From contig NZ_JXQV01000002.1 of assembly GCF_000834635.1 (NCBI RefSeq), positions 129,001 to 193,000 of the forward strand: a stretch of DNA of 64,000 nucleotides. The letters are read 5' to 3'. The translations under genes were made by a program, and so were the position numbers. Origin of the DNA: Agrobacterium tumefaciens (GTDB lineage: Bacteria; Pseudomonadota; Alphaproteobacteria; Rhizobiales; Rhizobiaceae). Within the stretch, counting starts at the first letter, position 1; each line of letters opens with the position of its first letter. Positions 44,651 through 53,574 of this stretch are shown piece after piece. The notes beneath the pieces were generated by a model. That model saw only the letters and a program-made list of their open reading frames with translations. It searched no databases and had not been told where the DNA came from.

Positions 44651-45376
44651 CTAGATTTTGATCATCTCGCAAAAGCTCGCCCTCGCCACCGCCTGATGAC
44701 TTGTCTTCGCATCAAGCTTTCGTCGCGCAGAGCGCAGGTAGAGCCGCACCGAACTTTCCGAAATCGAGAGTTTTGCAGCGATCTGTTTTGGAATGAGGCC
44801 GACGGCGATATGTTCAAGACATTGTCTTTCTCGCGGCGAGAGTGCCCGCCAAGGCCGAAGAGTTGCAAGATCGAGTGCCGGAAGCACTTTTTCATGCAGC
44901 AAATGGGAAATAATAAAGAGCTCATGGGTGCTATGGGTTTTTAAAAACGACCAGTCGGCACGAGAATGATCAGACGACACTGAGAAGAGACAGCGTTCCC
45001 CGTTAGGCCCCCGTAGCGGTATAGTCATCCCATGAGAGCCGACGTCGTTAAGGCGAGCACAATCAAAAAACTGGCGGTGCCGCCCTGAGTCCAGCGCCGA
45101 CCAATCAACAGGCAGCCTGCTCCATCTCAAAATATCAATAACCGGATCTATGTCGAAGAATTTGTCTGCAACATAGATTTCTGCCCAAGGTTTAGGGTAC
45201 GTGGTGCAATAGTACGGATATTGCTTCGACGCAGTACCTGCTCGAACGACCAAGAATGTCATGTGCTTGAGGCTGAAGAGCCTGCAGATTTGCCTTAATG
45301 CAGTTTCCATGTGATCAAAGTGTTCGATCGATTGCAGCAGGGTCATCGAAGATGAAAGACGTATGGTATCGTTCAT
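44651..45376 (-). CDS. LuxR-family regulator with acyl-homoserine-lactone-binding domain (orphan)
   Basis: A 241-residue quorum-sensing type regulator. All six residues typical of acyl-homoserine-lactone binding are present: W64 and Y68 in PKPWAEIYVADKF, D77 and P78 in DIDPV, W92 in VDWSAL and G116 in GSHGMTIPLRG. The C-terminal GerE helix-turn-helix is complete: RALSPRERQCLEHIAVGLIP, KQIAAKLSISESSVRLYLRS. No luxI-type synthase gene lies in the window, so it is a LuxR solo here. Downstream on the same strand are the methyltransferase-like and 466-residue genes, its likeliest targets. Ribosome site is weak. Confidence 0.9.
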   Translation of the reverse strand: MNDTIRLSSSMTLLQSIEHFDHMETALRQICRLFSLKHMTFLVVRAGTASKQYPYYCTTYPKPWAEIYVADKFFDIDPVIDILRWSRLPVDWSALDSGRHRQFFDCARLNDVGSHGMTIPLRGPNGERCLFSVSSDHSRADWSFLKTHSTHELFIISHLLHEKVLPALDLATLRPWRALSPRERQCLEHIAVGLIPKQIAAKLSISESSVRLYLRSARRKLDAKTSHQAVARASFCEMIKI

Positions 45377-45439
45377 GGTAGGTTCTCAATGCTTTTCGCC
45401 ACTGGCCGTCTCTTCAACGCCTGAGTGCAGTGGGTGCCG

Positions 45440-46066
45440 CTATTCGCTTGAGATTTCTCCCAAGGACGTGAATGCGATCGCTTTGACCAAACTGACAACA
45501 CGCATTCGGACGGTCGGTGATTTCACCTTAGAAAACGCGGCATTCAATTCCTCGGCTTCCGTCGTTTGGAGAAATGCTGTGAGCTGGTCGACGGCGAGCA
45601 GGTCAGTGTGCGTTGATGACCCACTCTTTTGTCCTGCGTTGCCCCCAAAAAAATATTCAATCGGAACTCCAAGTACGCTTGCGATGACTTGAAGACGGCT
45701 AGCTCCAACCCTGTTTGTACCCTTTTCATATTTTTGGATTTGCTGAAATGTTACACCAAGCGCTTTGCCGAGTTTCTCCTGACTGAGCCCAATTATGCGG
45801 CGTCGCGAACGGATCCGAGCACCAACTTCAACGTCGACAGGTTTGGGGACGTTCGCCCCGCGCTGGTGTTTGCCTTTAAGAGTTTCATGCAACAATTTGC
45901 TTTTACTGACTGCATCGATTAACGAAACTTTCCCAAGTGAAGCCCAGGCGTTGGATAGATGTAATGCAACTTCCGCCACGGTTCGACCGGAAAGCAACGC
46001 GATATCGTTTACATTTTTTCCTTGCAAACTCCAGCGCAGGCAAGCTTTCTCAATAGGTGACAACAT
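45440..46066 (-). CDS. Fusion regulator: GerE-like helix-turn-helix plus XRE domain
   Basis: A 208-residue regulator with two DNA-binding domains. Residues 1-60 resemble the LuxR C-terminal domain: LSPIEKACLRWSLQGKNVND, IALLSGRTVAEVALHLSNAW. Residues about 78-140 are an XRE domain of the rhizobial type: VGARIRSRRRIIGLSQEKLG, ALGVTFQQIQKYEKGTNRVG, LQVIASVLGVPIEYFFGG. A helical tail follows. GGAGGGG precedes ATG 46066 by 1-2 bases. XRE domains of this type are common in rhizobia, but a GerE-like domain before one is unusual. It is the gene before the orphan LuxR and may act with it. Confidence 0.85.
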   Translation of the reverse strand: MLSPIEKACLRWSLQGKNVNDIALLSGRTVAEVALHLSNAWASLGKVSLIDAVSKSKLLHETLKGKHQRGANVPKPVDVEVGARIRSRRRIIGLSQEKLGKALGVTFQQIQKYEKGTNRVGASRLQVIASVLGVPIEYFFGGNAGQKSGSSTHTDLLAVDQLTAFLQTTEAEELNAAFSKVKSPTVRMRVVSLVKAIAFTSLGEISSE

Positions 46067-46214
46067 TGCCCCTCCGTGATGGTATAACGTATCGCATAAT
46101 CTATCTTATGGAACTTTGAAGCAACCTGCGCTGACAAGGTGTTGTCGAAAAGCATCAAAACCGCCAACGGCACCTATTTTACCCAGCTCTTTTCACTTCC
46201 CAGTTCTCGTGGTT

Positions 46215-46484
46215 TTACTCAGATACCAAAGAGATGGCGCGATTAACCAGCGGTGACGTGGCAGACTTGGGTTTGACCTCTAGGGGTTCGGCCGTGCCGT
46301 CGCTCTCCGCCGTAAGATGTAGCTGGAGCTTCTCAAGATAGTTTGTGACAACCGCCATATGAGCCCGCAACTGCTCGGTTGACTGTTCAAGCCCAGCTAT
46401 TTTCTTTTCATGTTCTGATATAGCAAACGATGCTGGCCTCGGCTGGAATGGATTAAGTTGCGGAAACAGAATGATGTTCGACAT
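46215..46484 (-). CDS. Hypothetical protein with a coiled coil
   Basis: An 89-residue protein. ATG 46484 follows AAGGAG at a good distance, which makes this a probable gene. The N-terminus MSNIILFPQLNPFQPRPASF is followed by a charged helix likely to pair (HEKKIAGLEQSTEQLRAHMA, VVTNYLEKLQLHL), then a Pro/Ser-rich tail. The MSNIILFP opening is seen in small rhizobial proteins of unknown role. No membrane segment. Function unknown. Confidence 0.55.
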   Translation of the reverse strand: MSNIILFPQLNPFQPRPASFAISEHEKKIAGLEQSTEQLRAHMAVVTNYLEKLQLHLTAESDGTAEPLEVKPKSATSPLVNRAISLVSE

Positions 46485-46861
46485 CATCACTCCTTTCTTG
46501 AGGAATTTATACTTAGGCTCAAAATGGCTTTGATTGACGAACGATTTAATTGGCCTGCCATTCAAGTAAGAGAATTGTTCTAAGAAATAAACAAATCCTT
46601 TAATTTGGCAGCGCCGGCCCTTCCCTCCCAACCTTGCAGAGAGGTTATTGCGTTAGACGTATATTTTTGCGCAATTTTAATATAAGAATACTCCAAATCC
46701 ACGGATGGATATCGACATGCAAGTCTGTAAGTGAGTTAATTCTAATACACTCGCGGCATCTTGCAAGGCAAACAAGGCAACAAATTGCGACTTTGAAGTG
46801 ATTGCAGTTGTCCCTCGGACCCACAGCGTCCACGCCATATCTGGCTCGATCTTCTCACGCC

Positions 46862-47824
46862 CTACCTGCGCCCAAAATTCCGTCGGTGTTGTCCTGGACT
46901 GACTCCGAACGTGTTTGAAAACCGGCGACTGAATGTTTCCTCGCTAGAAAACCCACACTTTGCAGCGATGTCCTTGATTGATAACAACGTATCGAGCAAA
47001 AGATCACGTGAGGCTTCAAGTCGTAGGGACTCCACAACCTTACTGGGCGTGTTTCCTAGTTGGGCCCGATAGTGTCTCATGAAAGTCCTTTCAGTCATGT
47101 TCATACGCCTAGCCAAAACAGGGACTGACAGATCGTGGGCTAAGTTTTCAGACATCCAAGCATGTAGGTCCGAAAAGCGATGGCTCTTGGACTGTAGGTT
47201 CAAAGGGGCGCTGAATTGTGATTGGTCACCAGGGCGACTGAGGAACATGACGAGGTGCCGCGCGACTGCGAGTGAGATCGACCTACCCATGTCCTCTTCT
47301 ACCAAAGCGAGAGCCAGGTCTATCCCTGCGGTCACACCCGCAGACGTCCAAACATGACCATCATTGATAAAGATCGGTCCACGTTCGAGGATAATGTCGG
47401 GAAAACAACGCTCCAGTTCACTGTAGTGTTCCCAATGTGTCGTCGCGCGGCGACCACAAAGATGGCCGGTCACTGCGAGGGCAAACGTACCGCTGCATAC
47501 GGCGGCCAACCGTTCCGCTTCTTCGCACTGTCGGGAAAGGCAGGATCCCAGATCTTTGTCGTCCAGAAAGACCCTGTGGTTCGGCCCTCCGGGCACAATC
47601 AAGGTGTGCTGTGACGGCGCGACATCGTCTATCGCTGAAGTTTGCAGCGTGAGCCCGCCAGGCAGATCGACCTGTCCGTCACGCGAGACAACAGTAACAT
47701 CGTAAAAATGTTTTCCGCTTTTGTTTAAATAGTTAGCCATGAGGAACACTTCAAAAGGCCCGGAGAAATCAATGAGATTCATTCCCGTGTAAGCAAATAT
47801 CTGCACAGCGATCGCCTTAGCCAC
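46862..47824 (-). CDS. GlxA-type AraC regulator (DJ-1/PfpI domain plus AraC domain)
   Basis: A 320-residue regulator. Residues 1-175 form a DJ-1/PfpI-like domain: AVQIFAYTGMNLIDFSGPFEVF, HTLIVPGGPNHRVF, and the nucleophile-elbow region LAAVCSGTFALAVTGHLCGRR with ATTHWEHY, as in GlxA and FtrA. The C-terminal AraC domain has two helix-turn-helix motifs: VPVLARRMNMTERTFMRHYR and IKDIAAKCGFSSEETFSRRF, ending VSPGQHRR. GTG 47824 was chosen for the strong GGGAGGG 5 bases upstream; an ATG at 47854 or 47896 would add residues without a ribosome site. It is divergent from the AraC gene at 47962. Confidence 0.9.
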   Translation of the reverse strand: MAKAIAVQIFAYTGMNLIDFSGPFEVFLMANYLNKSGKHFYDVTVVSRDGQVDLPGGLTLQTSAIDDVAPSQHTLIVPGGPNHRVFLDDKDLGSCLSRQCEEAERLAAVCSGTFALAVTGHLCGRRATTHWEHYSELERCFPDIILERGPIFINDGHVWTSAGVTAGIDLALALVEEDMGRSISLAVARHLVMFLSRPGDQSQFSAPLNLQSKSHRFSDLHAWMSENLAHDLSVPVLARRMNMTERTFMRHYRAQLGNTPSKVVESLRLEASRDLLLDTLLSIKDIAAKCGFSSEETFSRRFSNTFGVSPGQHRRNFGRR

Positions 47825-47961
47825 GAAGCCCTCCCAGAAAAACTCGACGCGCATTTGGCAGAATTCGTCAACTATGTGACCTTTTCGTCTACCCATATTC
47901 GCATATTATAAATTTCTCAGAGAGTCGATCAAAGCTTATTCTCACTTGATGTGTTTTTCGC

Positions 47962-48975
47962 ATGCCGAATTCAGAGTGCCACGTAAAGTTCATTGAATTT
48001 TCTAGTGATGAACCTAAGATGCTGAATAGAGCAATATCGAACATTTCGATGCATGCTCGATACTCTGCGCTCGATCTTGATGCATCCTTTCAGATGGCGG
48101 TCCGGCTTTCCCTCGTGGGCGAACTAAGTGTGTGGGAAGCATCTTCATCCACCGGATACCTCATGACTACCGAAACTTCGCGCCATCCTAGGATTGAGCT
48201 GCATTTTGTAGAACAAGGGCGCATTTTGTCGACAACTAACAATTCGACAATTGATGCGAGTGCTGGAACTGCGTTTTTGCTCCGCGACGTCTTGAAACAC
48301 GACTCGATCAGCGAACCAGGCACGTCTCAAATCTGTGTCGCCATGCCCTCTGCCAGCTATACAGGTTTGCTTGCAAGTGAATTTGGTGATCCGCTTATAC
48401 ATATCTCCAGCATGCACGCCACGGCGAATAGCAGTCAACCAAATTTACAATGTTTGAAGGAGGCCGCCAAACTCCTGATTTCCGTGAGCAGCCGTGAGCT
48501 ACCAGATGGCAGGAAATCGCTTGGGCCATGTGTTTTGAGGGAAGCATTTTTGGCTATGTTCGTTGAAAGTTGGCCTCGGCAAGACAGTTGTAGAAAGCAC
48601 CAAGCTCCAAGGCCATTTTATGTGAAGCGCGCCATAGAATGGATGCACGCCAATGCTACACAGAAGGTCAACCTCGAGGATCTCGCCGCAGCGTCAGGTG
48701 TTAGCGTTCGGACGCTGCAACTCGGGTTTCAGAATTTCATCGGACTGAGCCCAATGGCATACTTACTCAATTTTCGGCTTCAACGCGCATACAGCGATCT
48801 TTTAAAAGGCCCTTCAACAACGACAATCGACGATATCGCAAGACTTTGGGGATTTACTAACCCTGGCAAATTTTCAGCGCAAATTCGACAAAAATACGGA
48901 CAAAACCCACTCGCGATCCGAAAGGCTAAGCAACAGTTGGCGTCAAGTGGAGTGTTGACCGACAGGCATTCATAG
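47962..48975 (+). CDS. AraC-family transcriptional regulator
   Basis: A 337-residue regulator. The N-terminal half is an AraC-binding-like sensory domain (LSVWEASSSTGYLM, HFVEQGRILSTT). The C-terminal half has two helix-turn-helix motifs: LEDLAAASGVSVRTLQLGFQ and IDDIARLWGFTNPGKFSAQI. Linking motif FYVKRAIEWMHANA is shared with the AraC protein at 60738, FYIKRAMEWMQSHA, and the two align along their length, so they are paralogues. It is divergent from the GlxA-like gene. Ligand and targets are unknown; the second copy beside the secretion cassette hints at related control. Confidence 0.9.
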   Translation: MPNSECHVKFIEFSSDEPKMLNRAISNISMHARYSALDLDASFQMAVRLSLVGELSVWEASSSTGYLMTTETSRHPRIELHFVEQGRILSTTNNSTIDASAGTAFLLRDVLKHDSISEPGTSQICVAMPSASYTGLLASEFGDPLIHISSMHATANSSQPNLQCLKEAAKLLISVSSRELPDGRKSLGPCVLREAFLAMFVESWPRQDSCRKHQAPRPFYVKRAIEWMHANATQKVNLEDLAAASGVSVRTLQLGFQNFIGLSPMAYLLNFRLQRAYSDLLKGPSTTTIDDIARLWGFTNPGKFSAQIRQKYGQNPLAIRKAKQQLASSGVLTDRHS

Positions 48976-49658
48976 AAAGAGATTTATGGTGTCGGATAAC
49001 ATATCGGTCTATCATCGATCCCAGGTGCTTCACGCTTTGGCACAGACCAACTGTCGGGTGCGCCAATCTTATCAGCACGAGAAGACCTACTCTTAGCCAT
49101 TCTTCTGGACGGTCGATCAGGGTTCCTGATTAGGACGAATGTCGGTAATCGCATTCAACGATGTGGGAAGCTTGATCTTAGGCGGCTGTCTCTTTGACGC
49201 GAAGTCCGGAAAGTTCAATCGAACCCAGCATCGTCCGCCTGGTAGTTTTGACCGGCTCAATCCACAAGCATTTAGAAATGCCGAACTTTATCGGCGGTTA
49301 GTTCTAATGAATTATGGTCATTTAAAGAACAATTCTGCCGTTTGCACCGAATTGCTTCACAGCGTCGCGGACGACGTTTGGAACATTTTACGAGACCAAA
49401 TGATCTCACAAACGCTCCGCTGCCCGTTCAAATATGGCCATCGCCGGTTCATCGTCAAACACTGCCGAAACTACAAATCATGTTGAGCAAAAGCCTGTAA
49501 TTAATCCGTGAGGCTCCAAGGGATGTCACGGCTCGATGTTCTCAAGAGAGGAGAAGAGAATTTGCTTGCACCTCAAGTTCCTCTGATTCCTCGTCTCGAT
49601 GCGTTGCGAGAAGTTTATATTCTGTTCAAATAGAATTCCGCATTTGCCGCAGCGGCTC
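48976..49658. other. Gap with one doubtful small frame
   Basis: 683 bases. A plus-strand frame at 49139-49486 (115 residues, MSVIAFNDVGSLILGGCLFD) has AGGA 5 bases before its ATG but resembles nothing I know and has a composition like untranslated DNA. I see no repeat or RNA gene. Confidence 0.3.
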
Positions 49659-50591
49659 CTAGTTCAAATCGACAGCGCTCAAACTACGAAAGAAACAACG
49701 GAGGAGTGTTTGATCGAACTGCCCTTCCTGCTTAACCATGAATTCGGCTGCATCGCGCGGCGCCCAGGCTTTTTTGTAAGGCCGCCTTGATGTTAGCGCA
49801 TCATACACGTCGCAGATGGATGCGATACGCACCGGCAACGTAATCTCAGATCCTGACAGGCCTTTCGGGTAGCCTTTGCCATCCAGTCTCTCGTGATGGT
49901 GCATGCAGATATCCAGGACGGCGTCAGGCATATCTCCCTGGCGTGACAACAAGTCATAGCCTTGGGCTGGATGCTGACGAACCAGACCCATCTCCCATTC
50001 AGTCAGACGACCGGTTTTGTTCAAAATTTTGAGTGGCGTCTTTATCTTCCCAACGTCATGCAATAACCCACCCAATCCCAAAACCTGGATTGTATCGTCG
50101 TCGGCCTCGATAGAACGACCCAGATGGACCATCAACGCAGTCACGGCGATCGAATGAAGGAACGAGTGTTCGTCTCGCGTTTTGAGGCGACTTATGGCGA
50201 CCAAAGCACGCGCGCTATCCTTCATGCATCCAGCTATTTCGTCGACGACATGTATGGCTTTGCCAACAGGTACGCATTCTCCCATTCTCGCATCTTCGAA
50301 CATCGTCCTGATAAGTGGTTTCGAGCGTTCCAGCGTTTGAAGAGCCCGCGCGAGTTGGACACCGTATGCCGTGCGACGCGCGCTATCTCTGCGGGGTTGG
50401 GCACTGACATCAGCGCCCACATTGATGTTTATGACAATGTCGTCAGCATCACTGCTTCGTAGAGCTTCCGTATCTTTGGGGCAGTCTAGCAGAAAGCGGC
50501 TCCTCCAGAACCGCTGACCGTTCCAGTCGCCATTGACCGATTCAATGAACATCCCCAAGCGAACCTGCTGTGGTTTGATATGCTTGAGCAT
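49659..50591 (-). CDS. HD-GYP domain cyclic-di-GMP phosphodiesterase
   Basis: A 310-residue signalling enzyme that would cleave cyclic di-GMP. An N-terminal DUF3391-like region (KPQQVRLGMFIESVNGDW) leads to the HD-GYP domain. It carries H178-D179 in LLHDVGKIKTPLKIL, and HHHERLDGKGYPKGLSG with the GYP motif at 240-242. The SICDVYDALTSRRPYKKAW block follows. All metal-binding and signature residues are present. The domain ends soon after this block, so the C-terminus is short. It is downstream of a CheW gene and a chemoreceptor on the same strand, which suggests linkage between motility and cyclic-di-GMP level. Confidence 0.93.
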   Translation of the reverse strand: MLKHIKPQQVRLGMFIESVNGDWNGQRFWRSRFLLDCPKDTEALRSSDADDIVININVGADVSAQPRRDSARRTAYGVQLARALQTLERSKPLIRTMFEDARMGECVPVGKAIHVVDEIAGCMKDSARALVAISRLKTRDEHSFLHSIAVTALMVHLGRSIEADDDTIQVLGLGGLLHDVGKIKTPLKILNKTGRLTEWEMGLVRQHPAQGYDLLSRQGDMPDAVLDICMHHHERLDGKGYPKGLSGSEITLPVRIASICDVYDALTSRRPYKKAWAPRDAAEFMVKQEGQFDQTLLRCFFRSLSAVDLN

Positions 50592-50701
50592 ATTTTTGGT
50601 ACTTTCATCTTGAATGAGGAAGTCGATAACCGACCGCTCGACGCCATAGTGTCGAGGGATCCGGGGTAACCAAACAGTGGCTCCCCCTCTGTGTGTGACC
50701 T

Positions 50702-51184
50702 CTACGCCGCGATCATGTCCATGGATTCAACGATGTCGAACATCCGCTCCAAATTGAGGAAGCAGATCATCCCATCAGACTGTGCGATGATACCGTCTGC
50801 GTAGTGCATTCCTGGGGACACGCTGATCTCCGGAATCGGCTGAAGCAGGCTTTCCGAAACTGTCAGTATGTCGGAGACCCTGTCAACAACGAGACCCATC
50901 GCCATACCGTGAACTTCTGCAACGACGATGGCGCTGCGCTCGTTAGGGTCAGTGCTGCTCATGCCTAGCTTATTGGCAAGGTCGATGATCGGGATCACCG
51001 TGCCGCGCAGGTTCATGACGCCGATGACGTCTGTTGGTGCGTGCGGAATTGGCGTGGCCGGCCCCCATCCGCGAATTTCGCGGATGGTTGTCGTGCGCAC
51101 GCAAAACTCCTGATCGTGCAGTCTGAACGCGATTATCTCCAGCATCTCGCCAGTGCCGCTTGTGGAGTGTCGTGGACCTGCCAT
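50702..51184 (-). CDS. cheW: Chemotaxis coupling protein CheW
   Basis: A 160-residue CheW that links chemoreceptors to the CheA kinase. Typical segments: EIIAFRLHDQEFCVRTTTIR, EIRGWGPATPIPHAP, GVMNLRGTVIPIIDLANKLG (the receptor/CheA contact loop) and GMAMGLVVDRVSDILTV. ATG 51184 overlaps the chemoreceptor stop (TGATG) and has GGGAGGA 6 bases upstream. The pair is a receptor-CheW operon. The main chemotaxis cluster is not in this window. Confidence 0.95.
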   Translation of the reverse strand: MAGPRHSTSGTGEMLEIIAFRLHDQEFCVRTTTIREIRGWGPATPIPHAPTDVIGVMNLRGTVIPIIDLANKLGMSSTDPNERSAIVVAEVHGMAMGLVVDRVSDILTVSESLLQPIPEISVSPGMHYADGIIAQSDGMICFLNLERMFDIVESMDMIAA

Positions 51185-53106
51185 CAAAAGTCCTCCCACG
51201 TTTCCTTGAACGCTGCATTGCCGGAGAACGCTCTAGAAACCTTGCTCGCCAGTTTGCGGACCGGGGACTGTGGCGGTCGATGAGCAGGACCCGCAGCCAT
51301 AACAGTAGCTGTCTGGCGCAGAACGTCGCCTAGCTGGAATTGCGAGATCAGTTCGCGCAACCTGCCGCTCTCATTTGCAAGTGTGGCGCCGGCCGCGCTG
51401 GTCTCCTCGACCATGGCGGCGTTCTGCTGGGTAACCTGGTCCATCTGGTTGACTGCGGTATTGACTTCGACGAGCCCCACGGACTGTTCTTTCGCCGATG
51501 TGGCAATCGAGTCCATGTGCTGATTGACCGTCACAATATAGCCTTCGATTGTCTTCAACGCCTCGCCGGTTTCGCTCACCAGCTTCACGCCACTTTGTAC
51601 CTCAACCGAAGAGTTGCGAATAAGATCCTTGATCTCTTTAGCAGCCTGAGCCGAGCGCTGCGCCAGTTCGCGCACTTCCTGGGCAACAACAGCGAAGCCC
51701 TTACCGGCATCTCCGGCACGTGCAGCCTCCACACCAGCGTTCAGCGCAAGAAGGTTGGTCTGGAAAGCGATCTCGTCGATGACGCCAATGATGTTTGAGA
51801 CTTGGTTGGAGGACGCCTCGATCTTCTGCATGGCATCGACAGCGTTGGCAACCACCCGACCGGACTGGGCCGCACTTTCATTGGCCTGCACCGCAACCTT
51901 GCGGGCCTCATCTGCACGCTTGGATGAATTGGCGACATTGACGGTGATCTGGTCAAGGGCGGCAGCCGTTTCTTCGAGCGCTGCTGCCTGCTGTTCGGTG
52001 CGCTTGGAGAGATCATCTGCACTGGCGCTGACCTCGCGGCTGCCATTGTCGATGGCACTGGTCGCGTTGGCCACAGCCCGCAGGGTCTCAGATAGCTGCG
52101 CCACGGCAGCGTTGAAGTCGGAACGCAAAGTCTCAAAGTCGGGAGCGAATGGGTCGGCCAGCTGGAAGGTCAGGTCGCCGCTTGCCAGATGCTTCAAGCC
52201 TTCGCCCAACCCGCGTGTTGCCTGCGCCATTTCCTCGGCACGAACGCGGTCGGCCTCCGCTTTGCGCTGACGCTCCTCCTCCGACAGGTTCCGGTTGGCC
52301 TCTGCCTCTTGCTCGAGCCGAAGATTGGCGACAGCGTTGGCGCGGAAGACCTCGACGGCGGCCGCCATATCACCGATCTCGTCTGAGCGGCCTTCATAAG
52401 GGACAGCAGTCGCACTGTCACCATCGGCAAGGCGCTTCATAGCCGCTGTGATCGTCTGAATTGGCTTGGCAATACCGGAAACCGCGAACCAGATCGAGGC
52501 CAGGATAATGGCAAGGCATAGTGTGACAATAAGATAAGTGAGCGTCATTGTCGAATTGTACGTTGCCTGACTTGCCACCTGAGCGGACGTTGCGCCATCG
52601 GTGTTAAATACAACGATTTCATCAAGCAGTTGACTGATCTGGTTTGCTTTTGGTCGCATCATCTCCTGCTGAAATTCTGTAGCCTCTGCATTTTTTTGAG
52701 CGCGCGATAATTCGATCATCGCAGTTCCAAGTTTGGCGAGTTCCTCAAATGAGGCTTTCACCTTGGCAATACGTTGGCGTCCGAAATCATCGACGATATG
52801 AGTTTCGTACTTCGCAACCGCGTCGAAAAACGCCGAGTTTGCGGCCAAAATGCTCTCCTCGGCAGACTTGATCGCAGCGACGTCGAGAGCGACGATATGG
52901 TTAAGATAGCCGCGCCGCGCAGAGGACAGCTCAATACTCATCTCTTTTGATAGGCTGACCTTAGGCAGCCATGTCGATGTAATCACCTGAGTGCTTAGAT
53001 TGAGGGCACCCATGCTGACAATTGCCATAGCGGCAAATCCAAGAACGGAAACAGCAATCAGGGCAAGGGCAGAAATAAGTGCAGTCTTGATTTGAGGTCG
53101 TTTCAT
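51184..53106 (-). CDS. Methyl-accepting chemotaxis protein with C-terminal CheR-tether pentapeptide
   Basis: A 640-residue chemoreceptor. A first membrane helix (about residues 9-30), a periplasmic four-helix-bundle-type sensor domain (about 31-185) and a second helix (YLIVTLCLAIILASIWFAVS) lead to a HAMP domain and an extended signalling domain with the hairpin tip [21 protein letters not shown]. The last residues KETWEDF contain TWEDF, matching the xWxxF pentapeptide that docks CheR/CheB in E. coli-type receptors. It is co-transcribed with cheW. Ligand is unknown. Confidence 0.95.
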   Translation of the reverse strand: MKRPQIKTALISALALIAVSVLGFAAMAIVSMGALNLSTQVITSTWLPKVSLSKEMSIELSSARRGYLNHIVALDVAAIKSAEESILAANSAFFDAVAKYETHIVDDFGRQRIAKVKASFEELAKLGTAMIELSRAQKNAEATEFQQEMMRPKANQISQLLDEIVVFNTDGATSAQVASQATYNSTMTLTYLIVTLCLAIILASIWFAVSGIAKPIQTITAAMKRLADGDSATAVPYEGRSDEIGDMAAAVEVFRANAVANLRLEQEAEANRNLSEEERQRKAEADRVRAEEMAQATRGLGEGLKHLASGDLTFQLADPFAPDFETLRSDFNAAVAQLSETLRAVANATSAIDNGSREVSASADDLSKRTEQQAAALEETAAALDQITVNVANSSKRADEARKVAVQANESAAQSGRVVANAVDAMQKIEASSNQVSNIIGVIDEIAFQTNLLALNAGVEAARAGDAGKGFAVVAQEVRELAQRSAQAAKEIKDLIRNSSVEVQSGVKLVSETGEALKTIEGYIVTVNQHMDSIATSAKEQSVGLVEVNTAVNQMDQVTQQNAAMVEETSAAGATLANESGRLRELISQFQLGDVLRQTATVMAAGPAHRPPQSPVRKLASKVSRAFSGNAAFKETWEDF

Positions 53107-53320
53107 CTGTAGCTCCCAGCAGGAACCCCTGCTTCAAATGGATGCAATGACCGGAAGCAAAATCATTCTGCCGAAGGTGCGAGAGTTTGCGGTTTCATTC
53201 CGCGAAGTCATCGTCTCAACAACGCCATCTGATCCATGCTGGCTAAAGCCACCACTTTTTCAGAGACCTATCATTTTTGACGGATCACTTTTTGTGAGTG
53301 AAGCTCTGCATTGGTTTACA
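53107..53320. other. Gap upstream of the chemoreceptor gene
   Basis: Contains the promoter region of the chemoreceptor gene. A plus-strand frame from 53138 has no ribosome site or recognisable product. Confidence 0.3.
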
Positions 53321-53574
53321 AAATATAACCAAATTCGTGGCGCTCCCATTGTCTTGCGCCAGCAGTATGGACTTGCGTGATTCGTATAATTAAAGACCTG
53401 CGGCCGCGCGCTAATCTCTGAATTAGCCACTGTGCTCGTTTGGAGCATCGCATCACTTTGCTTTGGTATCTTCATCTGATCACGAGGGGGGTTCTCCGTT
53501 AGTACAGCGAATATGGGCAGCAAATTTTCCTGGATTGGCGAAGCCAAACGTCGCGAAATTTCGTCGGTAGTGAC
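53321..53574 (-). pseudogene. Degenerate copy of the 3' end and flank of an AraC-family gene
   Basis: This 254-base stretch aligns with 60608-60860, the end of the intact AraC gene at 60738 and its downstream flank. Shared runs include AATATAACCAAATTCG, ACTTGCGTGATTCGTAT, GCATCACTTTGCTTTG and CTGATCACGAGGGGG. The coding part reads VTTDEISRR then, after a one-base deletion, FGFANPGKFAAHIR, matching DEISRRWGFSNPGKFAADIR of the intact copy. It cannot be translated intact. It lies in the same orientation as the intact copy, and the two flank the secretion cassette. Confidence 0.8.
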
